Part shown: in pieces, positions 1-7,900 of the stretch
Layout: every line of letters begins with the position of its first letter
How positions within the stretch are numbered: the first letter of the stretch is position 1
Source of the DNA: Azospirillum thermophilum
GTDB lineage: Bacteria; Pseudomonadota; Alphaproteobacteria; Azospirillales; Azospirillaceae
Length of the DNA stretch: 64,000 bases
Direction: 5' to 3'
Assembly: GCF_003130795.1 (NCBI RefSeq)
Contig: NZ_CP029359.1
Coordinates: 1 to 64,000, forward strand
The notes under the pieces: model-generated
Told to the model about the DNA's origin: nothing
The model's input: only the letters and a program-made list of their open reading frames with translations
The model's database searches: none
Made by a program: the position numbers and the translations under genes

Positions 1-3000
1 CTCCGCTCAGGCACAGCAGGCCCGTATCGGCGCCCGGATGGAGTTCCTCCTGTCGTGCCGGGACCCGGGCGAAGGCGCGGGCCATCCGGGCGAGGCGGAG
101 TCCCTGCCGGGCGTAGTCATGGGTCTCGATCCAGGCTCGGGCCGCCCCCTCGACCCGTCTGGCCGTTTCGGTTCCCTGCCCGATGTGCTCCAGGGCCTCG
201 GCGATGCCATCGGCCATATGCTCCGGCGTAATGCCGGGGAGGCGGAATACCGCGTCGCCCAGATCGTCGAAGAACGGCAGCGGCGTCACGGCGACGGGAC
301 GGCCGACCGACAGCCCGTACCGGACGGACCCGCTCGCGGATTCGCTCGTCTTCTGATAGGGGTTGACCACGAGGTCGGCTTCGGCGAGCAGTGGGAGGCA
401 GACCTCGTCCGCCAGGAATTCAGTGCGGAAATCGATCTCGGCGGCGAGATCGAGGCGGTCGATTGCCTCCCGGATCTTCTGCACCTCCTGCGCCGACACG
501 CCGGCGGGATGCTCAGCATTGAGCATGCGTACGTGCACGGTCTTCCCCCGCTGCTTCAGGATCCCGACGGCCTCCACCAGTTCCACCAGCCCCTTGTTGG
601 GAAGGCAGAAGCCGAACGAGGCGATCAGCGGCGGCGTGTTTTGTGTGTGCAGGTCGGAAAGATGGACCTTGTTCATGGCGCCGTGCGGGAACAACAGGAC
701 ATTGTCGACGAGTCCGAGCGTCTTGAGGCGTTCCATGTCGCCCAAAGTATGCGCCAGAATTCTGCGGCACTTCCGGAGTCCGCCGATGAAGTCCGACAAG
801 CGGAAGTTGTCCATCCCGTCATAGGGATCGATGGTCGAATGCAGGTCGATGAAGACCGTCACTCCCCGGTCGGCGCACGACTCGATGAAGTCGTTCAGTT
901 CGAAGTGGTTGAAGAAGCCGTAATTGAATTGGATGACGACGGCGTCGATCGACAGTGCGGCCACATCGTCCAGTACCTGATCGAAGCCGTTCCTGACCTT
1001 CTCGACAGTCCAGTTCCGGAGGCAGTTGGGGCCATCGGGCACCAGCGGTTCCTTGCGCGGGGCGAAGATGTAGACTTCCTTCGAGGGGATGGCCGCGAGC
1101 AGATGCTCTGAATAAGTGGCGATCCCGCACTTTTCGTTCCAGGTCGTGATCCACGCCATCCGGACCGGTCCCGTTCCGCCGACGAGTCCGTCCCGTACGG
1201 CCCCGCCCAGCGACGCCAGGCGTATCGCCGCATCCTTCCAGGTGAAGTGGGCGAGAAGCCGGCGACGGCCGGCCGCGGCCTTCTCCCGGCGCTCGGCCGG
1301 CATGGCTCGGTAGGCGCTCCACAAGCAATTGTCGAGCGAACCTGCGATGGGATCGGCCAGAACGCACATTGCCGGAGTACCGGGGACAGGAGCCCGCCGG
1401 TAGTGGAAATCGACGAGCCAGGCGTTCGTATCGTCGCAATAATCGAGGTGGTCGCCCCAGCCGGTCGCAATCACCGGCAGTCCGGACAGGAATGCCTGCG
1501 CAATCGTCTGGTCCAAGCCCGGCCTGCGGACGGGAGCGACGAAGACGTCGCACTGCTCGTAGAGCGCCTTCAATTCGCCGTCACCCAAGGCCGTGCCGAT
1601 CACGACGACATGCGGGTAATGCGGGTTGCCGCTTCGAAGCTGGTCGAGTTGGGCCATGGTCCCGGGCATATCCGGGCCGTTCTGCACGACGATCAGGGAC
1701 ACGTCGTCCTCGTCGCTGAACACATACCCGAACGATTCCAGCAGCAGGTCGAGGCCTGTGTCCGCTGTCCTGAACGAGACGTGCAGGAAGCGGAAGCCCT
1801 TGCCCGGGGCAACGACTCCCGGAGCGGTCGCCACGGCCTCCCAGTGGTCCACTCCAATGCCGACGACGGCTGCAGGAATGGAAAGCCCCTGATCGACCAG
1901 GGTCTTCAGGCTGTGCCTCGAGATGCAGGCGATGCCACCCAGCCGTTCGTTGGCGCGGTCGACCCACTCGGCTGGGACGCCGGTCTCCGTCCAGCCATGC
2001 TCCACCAACAGGGGCCACGCCTCCCGGACATCGGGTGGCGTGGCGGGCAACGCCCCGACCACGTTCACATCGGCAGCAAAGGGCGCTCCGTCCGGAACGA
2101 CGACACCGCCGAGTTGCTCCACGCTGCGCCGGATTTCGACCAAGGCAGGTGAACGACAATCGGCGGCAGGGCCGAAGCGCCACGTCAAAGCGTTCAGGAG
2201 GGCGAGGCTGTCCAGTTCCGGATCGCTCCGCTCCGCTTCGCCCTCTCTCCGCTGGGCCAATTCACGCCGGGCCATATCGAGCAAGGTACGGGTTCTGGCC
2301 AGGGCGTTTCGGGTCGGTTCCAGCACCTGACGATTCTCGCGCAGCTCGGCGCATGCGGTGGCGAGTTCGGCCTGCGTCGCCTCGTGGTCCTGCTGGATCC
2401 GGACGAGGTCTTGCCGGGTCCGGACGAGGTCTTGCCGGGTCCGGTCGAGGGCGTCCTGCTTTTCGTGGAGCGCCGCCTGCAGGGCGGTGCGCTCGGCCTG
2501 CACCGCCTCGTGGTCCTGCTGGATCCGGACGAGGTCCTGCCGGGTCCGGTCGAGGGCGTCCTGCTTTTCGTGGAGCGCCGCCTGCAGGGCGGTGCGCTCG
2601 GCCTGCACCGCCTCGTGGTCCTGCTGGATCCGGACGAGGTCCTGCCGGGTCCGGTCGAGGGCGTCCTGCTTTTCGTGGAGCGCCGTCTGCAGGGCGGTGC
2701 GCTCGGCCTGCACCGCCTCGTGGTCCTGCTGGACCCGGACGAGGTCCTGCCGGGTCCGGTCGAGGGCGTCCTGCTTTTCGTGGAGCGCCGTCTGCAGGGC
2801 GGTGCGCTCGGCCTGCACCGCCTCGTGGTCCTGCTGGACCCGGACGAGGTCCTGCCGGGTCCGGTCGAGGGCGTCCTGCTTTTCGTGGAGCGCCGCCTGC
2901 AGGGCGGTGCGCTCGGCCTGCACCGCCTCGTGGTCCTGCTGGACCCGGACGAGGTCCTGCCGGGTCCGGTCGAGGGCGTCCTGCTTTTCGTGGAGCGCCG

Positions 3001-4336
3001 CCTGCAGGGCGGTGCGCTCGGCCTGCACCGCCTCGTGGTCCTGCTGGACCCGGACGAGGTCCTGCCGGGTCCGGTCGAGGGCGTCCTGCTTTTCGTGGAG
3101 CGCCGTCTGCAGGGCGGTGCGCTCGGCCTGCACCGCCTCGCGGTCCCGGTGCGCCTGGACGAGATCCAGTTGGACCTGGGTCAGTATGTTGCGACTTTCT
3201 TGAAGAGCACCCTGCGTGGTTGCGAGCTCGGCCTGTGCCGCCTCGCGGTCCCGATGGGCCTGGACGAGATCCTGCTGCACCCGGTCCAGGATTTCCTGGC
3301 TCCTGCGCAAATCTCCTTGTGTCGTATCCAACTCCTGCCGGGTCCGGACAAGCTCCTGCTGCGTCTGGGTCAGGATTTCCTGCTTTGCTTGGAAGGCGCT
3401 TTGTGTGGTTGCGAGCTCTGCTTGTGCCGCATCTCGTTCCTGTCGTGCCTTGCCAAGCTCATGATGCACATGGTTCAGTGCCGCGTGTGATTCCTCGAGA
3501 TTGCCGCGCAGCTCCGATTCCGTTTCCTGGAGCCGGCCGCGTTCCGCGAGGAAGCGACTCTCGGCTTCCCGGCTGTGGGCATCGGCCTCAGCCCGCACCT
3601 GTTCCAGCTCGCCCTTGTAGCGTTGCACAATGGCGCCAGCCGTCCAGTTGTTCTCGCATGCCTGGACTTCATCAAAAAGGCAAAGCCCGTAACGGAAATG
3701 TTCCTTCAGATCAAGATGGGCCTTTGACAAATAATAACGATTTAGCGCATCGAAATAAACAAATACGTATCCTTTAGAGAGAATCAAACTCTCCCATTCT
3801 CTGTAGTTTTCAGAACGATTTACCGGATCTATTGCTTCGATGACTATGATCCAGGGGCGCCGCTTGGACTTTGTCCAGCCTCTGAGGACAGCGGCCTCAG
3901 CGCCTTCGACATCGATTTTCAGCCAGTGTATGTCATCGGTCGCAGATCGCCCCAGAACATGGTCCAGAGTGATCGACGGAACATCATGGACCACGAAATT
4001 ATAGCCCTGGCGCCGCCGTTCCTCGGCAATGTCGGCCTTTACCGTGGACATGCCGGGATTGTCCACGATTTCATAGTAGGTCAGCCCTTCAGGGTGATCC
4101 AGGACCGCGGCCTGCAGAACGAGTTCATCAGGACGGTCGCGGCGCAGCGCGTCGGCGTATCGCAAGTTGGGTTCGACATGTATGCCGCGCCAACCCTGCT
4201 CGTAGAAGGCCTTGCTCACCGAGTCGTAATTGGGATCCCATGCCCCTATGTCGATGTATGTGCCTTTGCTGACGTGCTTCAGGGCCCGCCACAGCAGAGC
4301 ATCTTCAAAATTCTGGGCATAGGAGACGAAAACCAT
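1..4336 (-). CDS. FkbM methyltransferase / coiled-coil / tandem GT4 glycosyltransferase fusion (3' end outside window)
   Basis: Open frame from an ATG at 4336 to the left edge of the window, so at least 1,445 residues and incomplete at its C terminus. AAGGAG (4346-4341) lies 4 nt before the ATG. Residues 1-225 read as an FkbM-type SAM methyltransferase: start MVFVSYAQNFEDALLWRAL, then YIDIGAWDP, HVEPN and LKIDVEGAE. Residues about 260-700 are a long heptad coiled coil rich in Q, R, D and E, whose central part is coded by 105-bp tandem repeats. The rest holds two GT4-like units: residues ~790-1030 (DVFVAPVRRPGLDQTIAQAF) and ~1055-end (MAWITTWNEKCGIATYSEHL, later SESASGSVRYGLSVGRP). The likely role is cytoplasmic synthesis and O-methylation of a surface glycan, with the coil as a spacer or oligomerisation rod. 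Donor and acceptor cannot be read from the sequence. The 5' third is less GC-rich than the remainder. Confidence 0.85.
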   Translation of the reverse strand, partial: MVFVSYAQNFEDALLWRALKHVSKGTYIDIGAWDPNYDSVSKAFYEQGWRGIHVEPNLRYADALRRDRPDELVLQAAVLDHPEGLTYYEIVDNPGMSTVKADIAEERRRQGYNFVVHDVPSITLDHVLGRSATDDIHWLKIDVEGAEAAVLRGWTKSKRRPWIIVIEAIDPVNRSENYREWESLILSKGYVFVYFDALNRYYLSKAHLDLKEHFRYGLCLFDEVQACENNWTAGAIVQRYKGELEQVRAEADAHSREAESRFLAERGRLQETESELRGNLEESHAALNHVHHELGKARQERDAAQAELATTQSAFQAKQEILTQTQQELVRTRQELDTTQGDLRRSQEILDRVQQDLVQAHRDREAAQAELATTQGALQESRNILTQVQLDLVQAHRDREAVQAERTALQTALHEKQDALDRTRQDLVRVQQDHEAVQAERTALQAALHEKQDALDRTRQDLVRVQQDHEAVQAERTALQAALHEKQDALDRTRQDLVRVQQDHEAVQAERTALQTALHEKQDALDRTRQDLVRVQQDHEAVQAERTALQTALHEKQDALDRTRQDLVRIQQDHEAVQAERTALQAALHEKQDALDRTRQDLVRIQQDHEAVQAERTALQAALHEKQDALDRTRQDLVRTRQDLVRIQQDHEATQAELATACAELRENRQVLEPTRNALARTRTLLDMARRELAQRREGEAERSDPELDSLALLNALTWRFGPAADCRSPALVEIRRSVEQLGGVVVPDGAPFAADVNVVGALPATPPDVREAWPLLVEHGWTETGVPAEWVDRANERLGGIACISRHSLKTLVDQGLSIPAAVVGIGVDHWEAVATAPGVVAPGKGFRFLHVSFRTADTGLDLLLESFGYVFSDEDDVSLIVVQNGPDMPGTMAQLDQLRSGNPHYPHVVVIGTALGDGELKALYEQCDVFVAPVRRPGLDQTIAQAFLSGLPVIATGWGDHLDYCDDTNAWLVDFHYRRAPVPGTPAMCVLADPIAGSLDNCLWSAYRAMPAERREKAAAGRRRLLAHFTWKDAAIRLASLGGAVRDGLVGGTGPVRMAWITTWNEKCGIATYSEHLLAAIPSKEVYIFAPRKEPLVPDGPNCLRNWTVEKVRNGFDQVLDDVAALSIDAVVIQFNYGFFNHFELNDFIESCADRGVTVFIDLHSTIDPYDGMDNFRLSDFIGGLRKCRRILAHTLGDMERLKTLGLVDNVLLFPHGAMNKVHLSDLHTQNTPPLIASFGFCLPNKGLVELVEAVGILKQRGKTVHVRMLNAEHPAGVSAQEVQKIREAIDRLDLAAEIDFRTEFLADEVCLPLLAEADLVVNPYQKTSESASGSVRYGLSVGRPVAVTPLPFFDDLGDAVFRLPGITPEHMADGIAEALEHIGQGTETARRVEGAARAWIETHDYARQGLRLARMARAFARVPARQEELHPGADTGLLCLSG
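2395..3150. repeat. 105-bp tandem repeat array (7 units) coding a heptad coiled coil
   Basis: Near-identical 105-bp units begin at 2395, 2521, 2626, 2731, 2836, 2941 and 3046. The unit at 2395 is 126 bp because a 21-bp segment is doubled. On the minus strand each unit codes 35 residues, exactly five heptads, and the extra 21 bp is exactly one heptad, so length changes keep coiled-coil register. Units differ at only a few bases (ggatcc/ggaccc and cgcctg/cgtctg variants), which indicates recent expansion or gene conversion. The array is inside the FkbM/GT4 fusion gene. Confidence 0.95.
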
Positions 4337-4999
4337 ATTACTCCTTGCATTTTAAGCGTGATTCATCCGCGCCCAGGCGCTTTGGCAATGACAATTTTAC
4401 CAGCCCGATGGGAGAGCGTGAAGTGTAACTTTCCATGGGGCGCACGTGGGGCCTGTTCCATTTCGCGTATGCCCCACCACCTGTTTCCGATTATAACGTC
4501 TTACGTTAGAATCGTTCCGGCGAACAGGGATGGCGGTTCACCTTGCCTCGCCCCGGGCCGCCGGGGCATGGAGGAGGCATGATGAAACCATGGGAGGAGA
4601 GGCCAGCGATCGGCCGTGCGGCAAAAAATCACATCCGGAAATTGCCGCAGATCGGAAGCTCATGTGCCGGTCCGGAGTTTCTGCTTGCGTTCAACCCGAT
4701 TCGGCAACGCCGACTTTCCTGCCGGCGCGCATGGCCTGCTGGCGCAGAGGAAGCGGATGGAAGGGAGGCCAGGCAGGAAATTTCCATGAAAGCATGAGAT
4801 TCCGGGTCCTTGATTCGCCTTCCGCCCGCATGAGTGCGACCACGCAATCCTGTTTCGCGGTGTTACCTGTTTGCAAGACAGGTGACGGTAATGCCATCTC
4901 GCCGAGATGCGCGCTCTTTTGCTTTTGATTTTCGTTGCTTTAGAGATAAATTCCTGTGGCTGCGCGCATAAATATGTTGATGCCTTCGGGGTGCTAAAA
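4337..4999. other. Divergent intergenic region
   Basis: This 663-bp spacer separates two large divergently transcribed glycan genes. It holds the minus-strand ribosome-binding site, AT-rich patches at about 4340-4510 and 4905-4999, and a 27-bp dyad (4488-4514). The AT-rich stretch at 4910-4980 could contain the promoter of the rightward gene, but no -35/-10 pair is convincing. Short frames here (for example 4530-4928) have no recognisable product and I leave them out. Confidence 0.6.
4488..4514. promoter_or_regulatory. 27-bp imperfect palindrome, candidate operator
   Basis: Arms cgattataacgt (4488-4499) and acgttagaatcg (4503-4514) are inverted with a 3-nt centre and 11 of 12 positions pair; the inner taacgt/acgtta is perfect. 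It lies 152 bp upstream of the leftward gene's ATG in an AT-rich patch of a GC-rich region, which fits a dimeric regulator site. No regulator gene is in the window, so the ligand protein is unknown. Confidence 0.4.
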
Positions 5000-7900
5000 A
5001 TGGACAATTCGAGCACAGAAGAATGCAAGGTCCATAATATTATTCGTGGCGCTTTCATAAATACAGCAGAGGAAAAGTGCAGTATTTATGAAAGCGGCCG
5101 CATGGTCTATAATTGCATCAATAGTTCTAATGTATACACACTAGATTATTTCCCGATCGACAAAATCGATGTTGGAGCGCTCGCATCGGAGGGGGTCGTC
5201 AGGCTTCTTGACGGCACGCTTGATGACGAGCCGCCGAGTTATGATTTCTGGATATTCAATTGGCACTTCATTACGATGGCCTCTCGCATCGACCTTGAGA
5301 GCATCGGAAGGCTTCCCGGCATCAAGTTTTCCATCCTGCTCGAGGTCGAGCCCGGAAATCCATTGCGCCACGTGGCCATCGACGTGTTCGACGGCTATAT
5401 CGCCCTGGATCCGTCGACGCCTGCGACGGGCAAGATTTTTCCGTTTCCCCGCCCGCTGCCGGGAGAACCGCACCGCCCCGCGGAGAGGAACGGCATCCCG
5501 GTCATCAGTTCCTTCGGCTTCGGCACTCCCGGCAAGGGATTCCCGCTTCTCGTCGAACTGGTCAACCGGGAGTTCGATCAGGCGGTCGTCCGCGTGAATA
5601 TTCCACCGGGCACCTATACGTCCTCCTTCGACGGGATCCACGGAACGGCGTATCCGCAGTACCTCGCCGCCCTGTGCCGGAGAATCGCCAAGCCCGGCAT
5701 CGACGTCCGCTTCAGCTATGACTTCCTGTCGCCGGACGAACTGCTCGAATGGTGTTCCGAAAGCGACCTGAACTGTTTCCTGTACACGCGGCGCCAGGCC
5801 GGGTTGTCGGCGACCACGGATCAGGCGATCCTGTCAGGACGCCCGTTGCTGACCGGAACCAACGACACGTTCCGGCATATCCACAAATATATCCCCCCCT
5901 ATCCCGTGATGACCCTGCGGGAGGCGCTCGATACCAGCGCGCCGTCCGTCCGCCGCCTGCAACAGGATTGGTCCTCCCAGTCGTTTACGCGGACGTTCGA
6001 GCGCATGCTCGCGACCTTCGGCATCGCCGCGGCGTCCGGGGAGAAGGGGGACACGCCGCTCCAGCAATCGGTCCGTCCGCTTCCGGTGCTGGTCCTCTCC
6101 TTCGAGGAGGCCGGCGGGACATCCATCCTCTTCCATGAGACCCGGCTCGTGGATTGCCTGGGGCGCTCCGGTGTCTACGATGTCCGCCTGGTCCGCCGTG
6201 ACGAGCTGGACGACTTCGCGGCGCAGGATACCGGTTACAGGCCGGCGGCCGTGGTCGTGACGGGCTTCCGGGGTGATCCGGGAACACTGGACAGTGCCCT
6301 GCCCTTTGTCACCGGGCCGAAGATCATTCTGTGCGGCGAAGCTCCGGAAGGCGGCCCGGTTGCCCGGGGTGAGGACATCTTCGTCCTGCCGCGCCGCCCG
6401 ATCATTCCCTATTTCACGATCGGTGCGGCCAGGCGGCCCGGGCCGCCGCGCATCTGGCTGATCGGGTTCGCGGCTGATGATTCGAACCTCGGGGAGATGT
6501 TGGAAAGGATCAGTCGGGACGTCGGCGAGGCCGAGGTGTTCGTCGAGGCTCCCGGGCCGGTCGGGGCGAAGCTGGAAATCCGCCTCGCCGCGCTCGGGTG
6601 GTATCATGATCCGACACGCGCCGTGACGGTTTCGGTACGCTCCCTGCCCGGTGACGCCACAGCCATCATTGAGGAGATGGCGGCGGATTCCATGGCCGTC
6701 TTCTACCATGATCCGAGCCGGGGCGAGGAACTCGAGAGCCTGGCTTGCCTCGCCCTGACGACGGAGCGGCCGGTCGTCTTCACGCACGCGGCGCCCTTCC
6801 CGCAGTTCCTCGGCAAAGGCACCTGTGTCGAGGATGTCTCGTTCGCCGAGATCATGGCAATGGGCGTCGCCGCTCATATCGCGTTGTACGCCGACTTCGG
6901 GGAATGGCAGACTTTCGCCGGGATCGACCGGATCCTGTCGCAGAAAATCAAGGTTTGGCCGGCTATGGGCATTCTGGACAGTCTTCCCGCGCTCGAGGGA
7001 GACGCTTTCGTCGACGGGGCCTACCGGGCCGTCCTCGGCCGCATTCCCGATCCGGCGGGGTATGCGCATCATCTGGCCCTGCTGAACGGTGGCATGCCGA
7101 AGGCCGAACTGGTGGGCAGCCTCTTCCTCTCCCCGGAAGGGCGGGAGCGGCAGACGGCCATCTACGGACCGATTCCCGGCCTGGACGGGCTGACGGCCCT
7201 GGAGGGAGGCGCTTTCGTCGACGGGGCCTACCGGGCCGTCCTCGGCCGCACGTCCGATCCGGCGGGACATGCGCATCACCTGGCCCTGCTGAACGGTGGC
7301 ATGTCGAAGGCCGAACTGGTGGGCAGCCTTTTCCTTTCTCCGGAAGGGCAGGAGCGCCATCTGCAGAACCGGAGGCCGGCCGCGGGCACGGCGGGCGAGC
7401 TTCCATCGCTTTTCGGAGGCGCCTTCGTCGATAGGGCCTACCGGGCGGTCCTCGGCCGCGCGCCCGATCCGGACGGCTATGCCTACCATGTGGCCCGGCT
7501 GAAGAATGGCCATTCGAGGGCCGAGATGATCGGCATCCTGTTCCTGTCCGAGGAAGGACTGGCCCGCCAGGCGGCCGTTCACGGGCCGATGGCCGGCCTC
7601 GACGAGCTGCCTGTTCTCGAAGGGGCGACCTTCATTCATCGGGCCTATTGGGGTGTCCTCGGCCGCATGTCCGACCCGGAGGGCTTCGCCCATCATCTGG
7701 CCCTGCTGGACAGTGGTGTGTCGAAGGCGGAGCTGGTGGGCAACCTCTTCCTCTCCCCGGAGGGGCTGGCCCGCCAGACGGCCCCCGATACCCGGCTTCC
7801 CGGAGCGGATCTCCTGCTGGCATTGCGGGATGCCCACGCTCCTGCCGTGGCCGAGCCCCTCCCCTCTCCCCCGGCGGAGGCCCCGCCGTCGGCAGAGCCT

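Noticed and set aside
2395..3150. CRISPR-like array
   Set aside because: The 105-bp repeats are contiguous, without spacers, and lie in a coding frame that preserves heptads.
38..3777. Long plus-strand frames over the first 4 kb (including the frame rich in GRGPAGSGRG repeats)
   Set aside because: They are antisense shadows of the repetitive coding region of the minus-strand fusion gene; the opposite frame shows real FkbM, coil and GT4 domains, and there is no ribosome-binding site.
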